DNA from: Methanobacteriota archaeon
GTDB lineage: Archaea; Thermoplasmatota; Thermoplasmata; SG8-5; JACRNV01
Length of the DNA stretch: 37,377 nt
Reading direction: 5' to 3'
Assembly (NCBI GenBank): GCA_016214785.1
Contig: JACRNV010000011.1
Coordinates: forward strand, 1-37,377
The position numbers and the translations under genes are program-made. Position 1 is the first letter of the stretch, and every line of letters starts with the position of its first letter. Below the pieces are notes generated by a model. The model did no database searches, was not told the origin of the DNA, and saw only the letters and a program-made list of their open reading frames with translations. This document shows positions 22,826 through 31,347 of this stretch, piece after piece.

Positions 22826-23914
22826 TTAAGCGTTTCGGGCGTATAGCGGACACATATCCTCCGGCTGCGCGTCCGTCTTAAACCCCGTCGGCGTGAAATA
22901 CGTGGGCTGCGCGGTGAATCCCATGCCGCGCAATTTCTCTAAAAGTGTAGCGAGCTTCGGCGGCGAAGCCTTGAACTTCCTGGCCATGATATTTGTGTCG
23001 TAGAAGAGCGGCGCCGTCCCCCATTCCTTCTCCCAGATCGCCAAATCCTTTTCACTTCCCAGCGTATGTTCCGATAACTGCTGGGACATTGCTTTTAAAA
23101 TGCTATTTGAAAATAGGTTTCCAGCCCATAATGGCCCGGCGTGCTCCTTCGCCTCTGGGTGCTTCGATATCCAGCGCCTACCGTCGGGCTCGAAGTTCGC
23201 GTGCGCCATCAGTTCCATCAACGCCTCCGCCCTCTTCACGCCCCTTGTTACCGTCATGTAGCAGCGCAGGTAGTGCCCCCTGCTGTAACATGTGATAGGC
23301 TCTGCGGCGAGGTCGTGCGCGGCCGCGAGCCGGACGGCGTAGCCGACGAGGATGCGCAACGCGAGCTCGTGGGCGCACTCGTTGTTCACGGGGCGGGCCA
23401 TGTACCTGCGCTGGCACACCCTTTTAAACGAGCCGGTCAGCACGCCGACGTCGGTGGCGCAGAAGCCCAGCATCCCCCTGTTCTCGACTCCCTGCAGCGC
23501 GGCCGTCAGGTACGGCACCGGCGTGCCGAACGGGTCGATATCGACGTAATGGAACCTCTCCTCGCCGAGCAGGGCGTTCACGTTCCGGCACGACGCCTGA
23601 ACGTTCCGTACCTCGTTCAGGGCGATGTTCTTCTCGATTATCCGGACGATGGAAGGGTTGTGGTCGTTTAGCACGATTTCCGAGCCTGGCGCGGCCTCGA
23701 GCGCGACCCTGAGGCCGCGCACGCCCGACGATGCCAGGCCGTCGAGCATAGTCCAGCCCGGCTTCGCGACGGCGCGCCAGAGCGCGACCGTGACATCCCG
23801 CGCGTGGCGCATCGCGGGGTTGTAGAACGCGCCGCCCTGCCTCGAGCCCGGTCCCCTCTCGCCCCCGCTCGGCTGGGCGTAGAACCTGCACGCGCCCTCG
23901 GCCAGCAGCCTCAC
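22826..23914 (-). CDS. trm1: tRNA (guanine26-N2)-dimethyltransferase Trm1
   Basis: 362 residues. It methylates G26 of tRNA using S-adenosylmethionine. Visible: GGAFYNPAMRHARDV, the SAM-binding LDGLASSGVRGLRVALEA, LNDHNPSIVRIIEKNI and motif IV VDIDPFGTPVPYL; the C-terminal part has PLWAGNLFS. I start at the GTG at 23914, whose bases overlap the TGA of the THEP1 gene (GTGA, 4-base overlap), showing translational coupling; the longer open frame to 24061 lies inside THEP1 and has no family similarity. The cysteine pair found in some Trm1 zinc fingers is not obvious. Confidence 0.94.
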   Translation of the reverse strand: MRLLAEGACRFYAQPSGGERGPGSRQGGAFYNPAMRHARDVTVALWRAVAKPGWTMLDGLASSGVRGLRVALEAAPGSEIVLNDHNPSIVRIIEKNIALNEVRNVQASCRNVNALLGEERFHYVDIDPFGTPVPYLTAALQGVENRGMLGFCATDVGVLTGSFKRVCQRRYMARPVNNECAHELALRILVGYAVRLAAAHDLAAEPITCYSRGHYLRCYMTVTRGVKRAEALMELMAHANFEPDGRRWISKHPEAKEHAGPLWAGNLFSNSILKAMSQQLSEHTLGSEKDLAIWEKEWGTAPLFYDTNIMARKFKASPPKLATLLEKLRGMGFTAQPTYFTPTGFKTDAQPEDMCPLYARNA

Positions 23915-24456
23915 AGCAGCTCGCCCTTCAGCAGCTTGATGACCTTGTAAGGGAGGAGGTTCCTGTTGACGGGGGTGACCTCGAGGATGCGGATGTCGTC
24001 GCGCCTGCGGATGTCCTGCAGAAGCGGGTTGCGCGACTTCTTGTGCAAGGTGAGGATGCATGTCTTGTCGGCGTCGAGCGCGTCCTTGACCGCTGCGATG
24101 AACTTCTCCGACTCGACCTCCATCTTGCCGACCTCGTCTATGACGACTACGTCGTTGTTCTGGCAGGCATTGCGTATGGCCGCGACGCCTACGGTGTCCA
24201 GCGAGTTGATGTCCACGCCATATTTCCCGACCATGATCTGCGACTTGATGCTCACGTGCGCGAAGCGCTTCTTCTTTTTCGTCGCCCAGTCGACGACGAA
24301 GAAGCCCATCCTGTGGCTCTTCTGGACGATGGGCTCGGTTATCAGGCCGCCCACGGTCTTCCCCTCTGCCTCGAGCATCTCGATTATCCGGATGAGGGTC
24401 TGCGTCTTGCCCGCGCTCGGTAGCCCTGTCAGACCGATCTTAACGATAGCAGCCAT
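23911..24456 (-). CDS. THEP1-family nucleoside triphosphatase
   Basis: 181 residues. Walker A is GLPSAGKT (11-18) and Walker B is VVVIDEVGKME (Asp107-Glu108), the DEVGKME form being typical of THEP1 (NTPase_1). Family members hydrolyse several NTPs in vitro; the cellular role is unclear. I start at the ATG at 24456, with GAGGT 6 bases upstream; this removes 18 doubtful residues from the longer frame. It is the first gene of a coupled pair with trm1. A 19-bp palindrome with TATA sequence (24514-24532) lies about 60 bp upstream. Confidence 0.92.
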   Translation of the reverse strand: MAAIVKIGLTGLPSAGKTQTLIRIIEMLEAEGKTVGGLITEPIVQKSHRMGFFVVDWATKKKKRFAHVSIKSQIMVGKYGVDINSLDTVGVAAIRNACQNNDVVVIDEVGKMEVESEKFIAAVKDALDADKTCILTLHKKSRNPLLQDIRRRDDIRILEVTPVNRNLLPYKVIKLLKGELL

Positions 24457-24513
24457 CTGTGACCTCTTTGAGATTGAATAGTACCTCTCGCGGCTCCTGC
24501 CCTGTTTCACAGG

Positions 24514-24532
24514 TATATAGCGCCGCTATATA
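24514..24532 (-). promoter_or_regulatory. Palindrome containing TATA sequence upstream of THEP1-trm1
   Basis: TATATAGCG-C-CGCTATATA is a perfect 19-bp palindrome. It contains TATA-like elements in both directions and overlaps the stop region of the endonuclease-III-like gene. It may be a promoter with an operator over it, or a stem that ends the upstream transcript. Confidence 0.5.
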
Positions 24533-25217
24533 TTAACCTTCGCAGAATGGCCCTTCCCCCGCCTGGCGCGGGCGCACTTGGGCGCCAGGTGGCAGCCGTC
24601 GCAGGCGGGCTCCTTTTTGCAATGTCTTTTAGAGACCTCCACGATGAGCGCGTGGAGCCCTTGATATATATTCACACCCCTCGGAAGGCGCTCCATGAAA
24701 AAGCTCTGAACCTCGGCGTACTTTTCTCCAGCATTGAACCCGAGGCGCTCGCAAATGCGCCTCGTGTAGGCATCGACCACGAATATCGGGAGGCCCGCGC
24801 CGTACAGCAGGATGGAGTCCGCCGTCTCCTCCCCGACCCCGTCCAGGGCCAGCAGCTCGGCCCTCTTCGCCTCCAACGAACCCTCAAGCATCCGCTCGGC
24901 CGAGCCTCCATACTCCTCCACGATATACTGCGCAATCCCCCGCAGGTAGCGCGCCTTCTGCCTGTAGAAGCCGCAGTTGCGGATCGTACCTTCTATCGCG
25001 CTGGCGCCAGGAGATGGTTCGCCTTTAACTTCTCGATGGCGATCTCGACGTTCTTCCACGACGTTTGCTGCGTGAGGATGGCCCCGACAATCATCTCGAA
25101 CGCGGTGCCGGCCGGCCACCAGCCTTGCGGCCCGAACCTGGCGAGCAGCGCATCGTGGAGCGCGAGAAGGTCGGGCTCACTTCTCGCGCCCGTCCTCCCC
25201 TTCCTCGACCTTGTCAT
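24526..25217 (-). pseudogene. Endonuclease-III-like DNA glycosylase (HP0602/MagIII-like), frameshifted
   Basis: Two halves of one HhH-GPD protein lie in different frames. The N-terminal half (25217 to about 25000) reads GPQGWWPAGTAFEMIVGA, ILTQQTSWKNVEIAIEKLKA and then stops (24993-24995). The C-terminal half (from about 25000 to 24526) reads IRNCGFYRQKARYL, the helix-hairpin-helix LDGVGEETADSILLYG, the catalytic Asp in VVDAYTRR, and a cysteine cluster C-x5-C-x2-C-x5-C for a 4Fe-4S cluster. At the junction about 7 residues expected in the family are missing, so a deletion of about 20 bases not divisible by three explains the break. The HhH has Glu-Glu where bifunctional enzymes have the lyase Lys. 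The start overlaps the end of the signal peptidase gene by 41 bases. Real decay or a sequence error are both possible. Confidence 0.82.
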
Positions 25218-26187
25218 CGCCCTTCTCTTCTTCAGGCCTCTTCCCCCCCTTCCCCGTGGCGGCCTCCCCCTTCTTCGCTGCCTTCCTCGCCTTGTACCAT
25301 TTCTTTCCGTACGGGTAGATGTAGTCCAATGATATCGGGATGGCGATGAGAATTACGATGGTGATAGTCAGGTTCGTCCAGCTGTTGGACGGCGGCGGGT
25401 AGTCCAGGCCGCCCGTGACCACGAGCTTGATGAGGCCGAACCACGGCAGCTCCCCGACGGCCTTGCCGACTATCCAGTCCATGCTCACGAGGTCGGGGCA
25501 GAGCGGGCCGTTCCCCCCCTGGTCGCTCTGGTCTGTGCCTGGCTGGGCGAGCGCGTTCCCGTCGCCCATGGTGACGAAGCCGCTGTGCGGAACCGTATTC
25601 ATTTGAGCGTGGTAATTGATGATTTTGGTGAGCGTTATATTTACAAGGAAGGCGTCTCGGGGGGCGTTCTGGAGTGTGTAATCGGGTATCGTGAAATACG
25701 TTTTGCCGTACCATTGTATGAGCGGTATGTCAAACGTGTAATTGGCGTAATCGTGCTCGTTGGCGCATTTCGTCGCGTTCACCTCGACCCATGCCACGGC
25801 CCTGTGGATGATTGGGGTCTCGTCCCGGTTCCCGAGCTTGTGGTAGATGACGACGTCGCCGCTCGCGCCGTACTGCGAGTACCCGCGCTCCCGCGCCTCG
25901 ATGTACGGCGTCACCTCCCAGCGCTGCGTGACCTTCTTCACAAGCACCATGTCTCCGGTGTCTATCACGCCGACGAAGCTCTCGGTCTTCGAATGCTGCA
26001 TGCTGCCGGACTCGATGACGACGACCGGCGGCCAGACGCCGCTGTACGCGACGAGCGCGCCGAGCACTATGACGACGAGCACGAAGGCGATGAAGATGTC
26101 CTTGAGGAAACCTACGATGTCCTCCTTGGCCCGCTCCTTCCGGCTCTTTTCCTTCCCTTTGCCTTCGCCCTTTTTCGGTTCGCTCAT
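25177..26187 (-). CDS. Signal peptidase I, Sec11-like
   Basis: 336 residues from the ATG at 26187. A charged Lys/Glu N-terminus is followed by a transmembrane segment (about 30-50), then the catalytic Ser62 in VIESGSMQ, the His in IIHRAVAW (His128, in place of the bacterial Lys) and an Asp in TMGDGNA (Asp209): the Ser-His-Asp arrangement of archaeal/ER enzymes. A second membrane segment (LTITIVILIAIPISLDYI) lies near the C-terminus, followed by a charged tail. It removes signal peptides of secreted proteins, such as the two subtilisins in this window. The in-frame extension to 26250 overlaps the upstream aminopeptidase gene and is rejected. At 336 residues with a large insertion between His and Asp it is longer than most archaeal homologues. 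Confidence 0.92.
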   Translation of the reverse strand: MSEPKKGEGKGKEKSRKERAKEDIVGFLKDIFIAFVLVVIVLGALVAYSGVWPPVVVIESGSMQHSKTESFVGVIDTGDMVLVKKVTQRWEVTPYIEARERGYSQYGASGDVVIYHKLGNRDETPIIHRAVAWVEVNATKCANEHDYANYTFDIPLIQWYGKTYFTIPDYTLQNAPRDAFLVNITLTKIINYHAQMNTVPHSGFVTMGDGNALAQPGTDQSDQGGNGPLCPDLVSMDWIVGKAVGELPWFGLIKLVVTGGLDYPPPSNSWTNLTITIVILIAIPISLDYIYPYGKKWYKARKAAKKGEAATGKGGKRPEEEKGDDKVEEGEDGREK

Positions 26188-26200
26188 GTTCGACGCTCGC

Positions 26201-27622
26201 TCACGCGCCCATGAACGCCAGGAACGCCCTGTACGTATAGTATATATCAATCTTGCTCGAGACCTCGAACGGCGAGTGCATGCTCAGAAGCGCAGGCCCG
26301 CAGTCGACTATCTCCATGTTGTGGGACGCGAGGAAGCGCGCGACAGTGCCCCCGCCGCCCTCGTCGACCTTGCCGAGCTCGGCGGACTGCCAAGGTATCT
26401 TGTTCCTGTTGAAGACCGTGCGGACGTAGTGCATGAACTCCGCGCTCGCGTCGCTGGAGCCGCCCTTGCCCCCCGCGCCGCCGAACTTGGAGATCACGAT
26501 GCCGCGCCCCATGCGCGCGGCGTTGAGCGTCTCGTGGACGTCCTTGAAGCTCGGGTCCATGCCGGCGTCGACGTCGCCGGAGATGGCGCGGGTGTTCGAG
26601 AGCGCGCGCTTTATCGACGCGTAGCTGCCGCCGCCGCCCGTCTTCTTGTCGAGCTCGCAGACGAAGAGCTCCAGGAAGGCCGACTGCGCGCCAGTCGCAC
26701 CGACGCTGCCTATCTCCTCCTTGTCGAAGAAGAGGGCGATGGCCGTGCGCTTGGGCTTCTTCAGGCCGCATATCGCGGAGAGGGACGTGTAAACGCAGGC
26801 GCGGTCGTCCTGGCCGTAAGCGCCTATCATGCTGCGGTCGAGGCCGACGTCCCTGGGCCTGAGGTTGGGCACGAGCTCCAGCTCCGCGCTGATGAGGTCC
26901 TCCTCGACGATGCCGTACTTCTTGTACAGTATGTCGAGGACCATCATCTTGAAGGGGGCCTTGGAGTCCCCCTTGAGCGGGATGCCGCCGATTAGGACGT
27001 TCATCTCCTCGCCCTTGATGCCTTCGAAGAGCTTGCGCTCCCCCTGCAGCCTCTTCGCCAGGTGCGGCAGCAAATCCGGTATCATGAACACGGGGTCCCC
27101 GTCCGCCTCGCCTATGCTGACGTCGATTGGCTCGCCGTCCGCGCGCATGACCCTGCCGTGCACGGCCAGGGGCACGACCACCCACTGGTACTTCTTCACG
27201 CCGCCGTAGTAGTGCGTCTTGAAGAGCGCGAGGTCGGTCTCGGAGTCCTCGTAGACGGGGCGCTGCTTGAGGTCCACCCTCGGGCAGTCCGTGTGGGAGG
27301 TGACCATGTTCACGCCGCTCTCGACGGGCTCGGAGCCCACGACGGCGAGCGCGGCGACCTTCTCCTTGTTGATGGCATAGACCCTGTCGCCGGGCTTGAG
27401 GTTCCTGGCCTTTTCCAGCGGCACGAAGCCCAGCTCCTCGGCCTTCCTCTTGATAAGCGTGATGACCTCGCGCTCGGTCTTGCCCTTGTCCAAGAAGAGC
27501 TTGTAGCCCTCCGCGAAATCAAAGATCTTCTTCCTCTCCGCATCGCCGACGCCCTTCCACGCGGACTCGGTCTTGAGCAATAGCTTATTCTTGGCAGATT
27601 TCTTGCTAGCCAAAGAGAACAC
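26201..27622 (-). CDS. M18 family metalloaminopeptidase
   Basis: 473 residues. Zinc ligands and catalytic residues of the M18 family are visible: His110 (VTSHTDCPR), Asp272/273 (YGQDDRACVY), Glu302-Glu303 (FDKEEIGSVGA), Asp350 region (AISGDVDAG) and His449 (SMHSPFEVSS). These enzymes form tetrahedral dodecamers that remove N-terminal residues from peptides in the cytoplasm. The start codon is GTG; GGAG lies about 11 bases before it, and TTAATAA near 27652-27660 may be the TATA box. The signal peptidase gene begins 13 bases after its stop, so they are probably co-transcribed. Confidence 0.93.
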   Translation of the reverse strand: MFSLASKKSAKNKLLLKTESAWKGVGDAERKKIFDFAEGYKLFLDKGKTEREVITLIKRKAEELGFVPLEKARNLKPGDRVYAINKEKVAALAVVGSEPVESGVNMVTSHTDCPRVDLKQRPVYEDSETDLALFKTHYYGGVKKYQWVVVPLAVHGRVMRADGEPIDVSIGEADGDPVFMIPDLLPHLAKRLQGERKLFEGIKGEEMNVLIGGIPLKGDSKAPFKMMVLDILYKKYGIVEEDLISAELELVPNLRPRDVGLDRSMIGAYGQDDRACVYTSLSAICGLKKPKRTAIALFFDKEEIGSVGATGAQSAFLELFVCELDKKTGGGGSYASIKRALSNTRAISGDVDAGMDPSFKDVHETLNAARMGRGIVISKFGGAGGKGGSSDASAEFMHYVRTVFNRNKIPWQSAELGKVDEGGGGTVARFLASHNMEIVDCGPALLSMHSPFEVSSKIDIYYTYRAFLAFMGA

Positions 27623-27767
27623 CCTGCGTGGCTCCTTAAACGCGAGAGGTTATTAAGCATTTTGGCAGGTCCGACAATGCATGTAAAATCATGATACGGA
27701 CTCAATTTAGGTGCTGAATGGTGCGATTCCAAACCTATTTAACCCCCGAAAAGATGAAGGCTTCGCC

Positions 27768-27998
27768 ATGATAACCTGCTTCATACTGCTCAATGTCGAG
27801 GCTGGGAAGGAGATGGACGTCTACAACGCCCTCATGAAGTGTTCCGAGGTCGAGGGCATCCGGGAGGTCTTCGGCCAGTACGACCTCATCGCGCGCGTCG
27901 AGTCCCGGAACCTCAACGAGCTGCGAAAGATTATTATAAACAAGGTCAGGAGCATCCCCGGTGTCCTCGCCACGACGACTCTGGTGACCACTGAGTAA
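27768..27998 (+). CDS. Stand-alone Lrp/AsnC effector (RAM) domain protein
   Basis: 76 residues (MITCFILLNVEAGKEMDVYN onward). The sequence matches only the C-terminal ligand-binding and oligomerisation domain of Lrp/AsnC regulators, ending ...RSIPGVLATTTLVTTE; the DNA-binding helix-turn-helix is absent. Such small proteins form rings or dimers that bind amino acids; the regulatory partner is unknown. The ATG at 27768 is chosen because the conserved domain begins there; TATTTAA (about 27736) lies 25-32 bp upstream, so the mRNA is probably leaderless. Confidence 0.88.
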   Translation: MITCFILLNVEAGKEMDVYNALMKCSEVEGIREVFGQYDLIARVESRNLNELRKIIINKVRSIPGVLATTTLVTTE

Positions 27999-28092
27999 AT
28001 GCTCCGAAACTGAAACGCATGGGGAATCTCATCTCAACTTCTCCACCGTTCAGGCAAAGTTTTTTAGCCATCGGCCACTTCCCTTTCCCAGA

Positions 28093-30717
28093 ATGACCGA
28101 TTACGACCAGCGCGCCATCGAGCGCAAATGGCAGGACCTCTGGGAGTCGTGGAAGCTGCACAGGTTCAACTTCGAGAGCTCCGCCCCCGTCTATTCCATC
28201 GATGTGCCGCCGAGGTACGCCAACGCCCCGCTCCACCTTGGCCATGCCACGAGCTACACTCACATCGACATCAGGGCGCGCTACAAGCGCATGCGCGGGT
28301 TCAACGTCTTCAACCCGCTCTGCGCGGACACCAACGGCATGCCCATCGAGATAGCGGTCGAGAAGGCGCACAACATCACCAAGCGCTCGCTGCCGAGGCA
28401 GGAGTACCTCAAGCTCTGCACGCAGTTCGCGAACATGAACATCGGCACGATATCGCAGCAGTTCAAGATGCTGGGGCACTCGTTCGACCCGACGCTCTTC
28501 TATCAAACCGACTCGCCGCAGTACCGGCGCATAACGCAGATAACGTTCCTCAGGATGCTCGAGAAGGGGCTCGTGTACAAGGGCACTGCCCCGGTCATCT
28601 GGTGCCCGACCTGCGAGACTGCCATCGCCGACCCGGAGATGGAGTACAAGACGCGCAAGGGGACCCTCAGCCAAGTCAAGTTCACCGCCAATGAGAGCGG
28701 CGAGCCCATCTGGGTGGCGACGACCCGCCCGGAATTGCTCTGCACGTGCCAGCTCGCCGCCGTCCATCCTACGGACGAGCGGTACAGGGGCCTCGTGGGA
28801 AAGACTATCGTCACGCCGGTCTTCGGGCGCGAGGTCAAGGTCATCGAGGACCCGAAAGTGGACCCGGCCTTCGGCACCGGCGTCGTCATGATCTGCTCCA
28901 TAGGGGACTCGGACGACCTGGAGTGGATTTACAAGTACGGGCTCAAGCTCGAGAAGGGCATCGACGAGCAGGGGAAGATGACCGAGCTCGCCGGTAAATA
29001 CACAGGGATGAAGGCCTCCGACGCGAAGGCGGCAATCCTCTGCGACATGAAGGAGGCGGGCCTGCTTGGGGAACAGAGGGAGGTCGACCAGAACGTCGGC
29101 ACGTGCTGGCGCTGCCACCAGCCGGTCGAGTTCCTGCAGAAGACGCAGTGGTTCCTCAAGACGCTGGACTTCAAGGACGATGTGCTCGGCGCTTCGAAGA
29201 AAATCAACTGGCACCCGAAGTTCATGGAGGTGCGCCTGACAAACTGGGTGAACTCGCTGAACCGCGACTGGGTCATATCGAGGCAGAGGTACTTTGCCAC
29301 GCCCATCCCCGTCTGGGAGTGCGAGGCCTGCGGAGCCTACGTCCCGGCGAAGGAGGAGCAGTGCTACATGGACCCGACAATTGTGAAACCTCCGATGGAG
29401 AAATGCCCCAAGTGCGGCTCGGCACTGAAGGGCTGCGAGGAGGTGTTCGACACGTGGATGGACTCCTCGATTTCGCCGCTCTACAATTCGTTCTGGATGC
29501 GGGACGAGAAGCGCTTCAAGAAGCTCTACCCGATGTGCATGCGCCCCCAGGCGCACGAGATAATCAGAACATGGACGTTCTACACCATCCTGCGCTGCAG
29601 GCAGGTCACTGGCCAGACGCCCTGGGGGGAGACGATGATTTCTGGATTCATCCAGGCGCCCGATGGCTCGCCGATGCACTCGTCACTGGGGAACGCCATT
29701 GACCCCATCCCGATAATCGAGGAGCACGGCGCCGACGCCATGCGCTACTTCGCGGCGACGTGCAACCTGGGCATAGACCAGGCGTTCCAGCTCAAGGAGG
29801 TCGTCCACGGGCGCAAGCTCTGCACGAAGCTCTGGAACATAGGCAATCTCTTCGGGAATGAGGTGAAGGGGAAGGTCGAGGCCAAGGCGGACGAGCTGCG
29901 CATCCCCGACAAGTGGATCCTGTCGAGGTACAGCAAGGTCGTGCGCGATGCCACAGAAGCCATGGAGGAATGCGACTTCGCGCGCGCTCTGCGTGCGGTG
30001 GAGCAGTTCGCATGGCACGAGCTCGCGGACCATTACCTAGAGATGATAAAGCACAGGATGGGGAAGAAGGACAAAGCGCTGCACTTCACTCTCTACACAG
30101 TATACTTGGGCTCGCTGAAGCTCCTTACTCCGATAATGCCGCACATCTGCGACGAGCTCTACGGCCTTTATTTCGCGAAGGACGAGAGCGCGCTCAGCAT
30201 CACTGTCATCCAGTGGCCAGAGCCGCTGTTCGAGGACCCGGACGCGGAGGCGCAGGGCGAGCTGGTGAAGGAAGTCATCTCCGCCGTGCGCACGTGGAAA
30301 TCCAACAGCCGCATGCCGCTCAATGCCGCGCTGAAAGCCATAGAGGCGAGCGGCGAGGGCGCGGCTTTGCTGCTTGGCTGCGAGCAGGACATCGTCGGCA
30401 CGCTGAAGGCTCAGAAGTTCGTCATCACCGAGGAGCTCGTCGCCGAGGAGAAAGTCACGGCAGTCAAACTAAACCTCGCAGTCCTCGGCCCGAAGCTCAG
30501 GGACAAGGTCGGCAAGGTGGCGCACGCCGTCTCGGCGCTTGACCCGCAGCAGGCCGCCGACGCCGTCGAGAGCGGGCATCTCATTGTCGAGCTCCCGGGG
30601 GGGGAGAAGTTCGAGGTCGGGAAGGGGGACCTGCTCGTCACGAAGGGGCTGTCCCTCGCCGGCAAGGAAGTGAACGAGGTGAAGGTCAGGAACGTGACAA
30701 TGCTGATAGAGGTGTGA
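28093..30717 (+). CDS. valS: Valine-tRNA ligase
   Basis: 874 residues, class I synthetase. The HIGH motif is HLGH (48-51) in NAPLHLGHATSYTH. The editing domain begins at TTRPELLCTC. Zinc-binding CxxC pairs are at WCPTCE, CWRCHQ, CEACG and CPKCG. DTWMDSSISPLYNSF and the C-terminal anticodon-binding domain fit archaeal ValS. Oddity: the KMSKS position reads PMHSS (527-531, followed by LGNAIDP), lacking both lysines. The ATG at 28093 has no obvious ribosome binding site, and AGTTTTTTAG at about 28057-28068 may be a TATA box, giving a leaderless mRNA. It overlaps the start region of the MIP18-like gene, so the two are co-transcribed. Confidence 0.93.
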   Translation: MTDYDQRAIERKWQDLWESWKLHRFNFESSAPVYSIDVPPRYANAPLHLGHATSYTHIDIRARYKRMRGFNVFNPLCADTNGMPIEIAVEKAHNITKRSLPRQEYLKLCTQFANMNIGTISQQFKMLGHSFDPTLFYQTDSPQYRRITQITFLRMLEKGLVYKGTAPVIWCPTCETAIADPEMEYKTRKGTLSQVKFTANESGEPIWVATTRPELLCTCQLAAVHPTDERYRGLVGKTIVTPVFGREVKVIEDPKVDPAFGTGVVMICSIGDSDDLEWIYKYGLKLEKGIDEQGKMTELAGKYTGMKASDAKAAILCDMKEAGLLGEQREVDQNVGTCWRCHQPVEFLQKTQWFLKTLDFKDDVLGASKKINWHPKFMEVRLTNWVNSLNRDWVISRQRYFATPIPVWECEACGAYVPAKEEQCYMDPTIVKPPMEKCPKCGSALKGCEEVFDTWMDSSISPLYNSFWMRDEKRFKKLYPMCMRPQAHEIIRTWTFYTILRCRQVTGQTPWGETMISGFIQAPDGSPMHSSLGNAIDPIPIIEEHGADAMRYFAATCNLGIDQAFQLKEVVHGRKLCTKLWNIGNLFGNEVKGKVEAKADELRIPDKWILSRYSKVVRDATEAMEECDFARALRAVEQFAWHELADHYLEMIKHRMGKKDKALHFTLYTVYLGSLKLLTPIMPHICDELYGLYFAKDESALSITVIQWPEPLFEDPDAEAQGELVKEVISAVRTWKSNSRMPLNAALKAIEASGEGAALLLGCEQDIVGTLKAQKFVITEELVAEEKVTAVKLNLAVLGPKLRDKVGKVAHAVSALDPQQAADAVESGHLIVELPGGEKFEVGKGDLLVTKGLSLAGKEVNEVKVRNVTMLIEV

Positions 30718-30719
30718 AG

Positions 30720-31001
30720 ATGGTGAAGGAAAACTTGGTGGTAGAGGCGCTGAAAGGAGTGATGGACCCGCACACGGGTATGAACGTCTACGAGATGGGG
30801 CTTATCTCGGAACTGAAGATAGAGGGCGGGAACGTGAGCCTCAACTTCACTCCGACGAGCCCCTACTGCCCGATGGGCATCCAGCTCGCCGTGAGCATCA
30901 AGCAGGCGATAAAGGAGATCGAGGGCGTCAAGGACGTGAAGGTCACGGTGCAGGGGCACCTCCAGTCAAAGGCCATCAACGAGATGCTGTGCAATGAATA
31001 G
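30720..31001 (+). CDS. MIP18/DUF59 family protein (Fe-S cluster assembly factor)
   Basis: 93 residues. ALKGVMDPHTGMNVYEMGLI and TSPYCPMGIQL are the two hallmarks of the DUF59 (MIP18, PaaD/SufT) family, with the conserved Cys in the second. Members help mature or deliver iron-sulfur clusters. The ATG at 30720 has a perfect GAGGTG (30709-30714) 5 bases upstream, contributed by the last codons of valS; the GTG at 30714 is part of that site. It is translationally linked to valS. Confidence 0.93.
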   Translation: MVKENLVVEALKGVMDPHTGMNVYEMGLISELKIEGGNVSLNFTPTSPYCPMGIQLAVSIKQAIKEIEGVKDVKVTVQGHLQSKAINEMLCNE

Positions 31002-31011
31002 ACCGCAAAGC

Positions 31012-31020
31012 ATTTTATCC
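31012..31020 (+). promoter_or_regulatory. TATA box for tRNA-Gly
   Basis: ATTTTATCC lies 28-36 bp before the tRNA 5' end, the expected archaeal spacing. Confidence 0.5.
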
Positions 31021-31047
31021 CTTCATCTTATCCCAATGCGAGACAGC

Positions 31048-31120
31048 GCGGGCGTAGTGTAGCCTGGTATCACGCTAGCTTGCCAAGCTAGTGACTCGGG
31101 TTCAAATCCCGGCGCCCGCA
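31048..31120 (+). tRNA. tRNA-Gly (GCC)
   Basis: 73 bases. Acceptor GCGGGCG (31048-31054) with CGCCCGC (31113-31119), discriminator A; anticodon arm CTAGC-TTGCCAA-GCTAG with anticodon GCC; T arm CGGG-TTCAAAT-CCCG. No intron and no encoded CCA. Confidence 0.96.
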
Positions 31121-31148
31121 TTCTCTGTTTTCATCTTCATCTATTCGA

Positions 31149-31208
31149 ATGCGGGCTCCCTCGGGCGAGGCTGGGAATATGTAGTCCTCGCCCTCGGGGC
31201 GCCCGCAT
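31149..31208 (+). repeat. Long hairpin downstream of tRNA-Gly, carrying its 3' end
   Basis: ATGCGGGC (31149-31156) pairs with GCCCGCAT (31201-31208), CCC (31158-31160) with GGG (31196-31198), and GGGCGAGG (31163-31170) with CCTCGCCC (31186-31193). GGCGCCCGCAT at 31198-31208 is an exact 11-bp repeat of the tRNA-Gly 3' end (31111-31121). An inverted 11-bp copy of the T-arm/acceptor segment (TCCCGGCGCCC on the minus strand) follows at 31229-31239. The rest of 31121-31610 holds repeat R4, palindromes and the promoter of the next gene; I see no protein gene in it. Confidence 0.7.
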
Positions 31209-31241
31209 ATAATTATTTTACAAGCAAAGGGCGCCGGGATA

Positions 31242-31330
31242 GGACCATCTCACGGATAACCAATTGATAAGCTAACCAAGTGGTCCGTATCTTCGGCGAG
31301 GAATCAATATCCCAGTAAATTCTCGCCGAA
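31242..31330 (+). repeat. Two-hairpin repeat R4
   Basis: Hairpin a: GGACCA (31242-31247) with TGGTCC (31281-31286). Hairpin b: TTCGGCGAG (31292-31300) with CTCGCCGAA (31322-31330). It shares GCTAACCAAGTGGTC and GAATCA with R1-R3 at the same positions, but its stems differ and still pair, which is covariation. Same orientation as R1-R3, 29.5 kb away. Confidence 0.7.
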
Positions 31331-31347
31331 TACCCTGCTCTTATAAA

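Noticed and set aside
27946-29679. 577-codon minus-strand open frame opposite valS
   Set aside because: It is antisense to a clearly identified valine-tRNA ligase, is Arg/Leu/Val/His-rich and shows no family motif.
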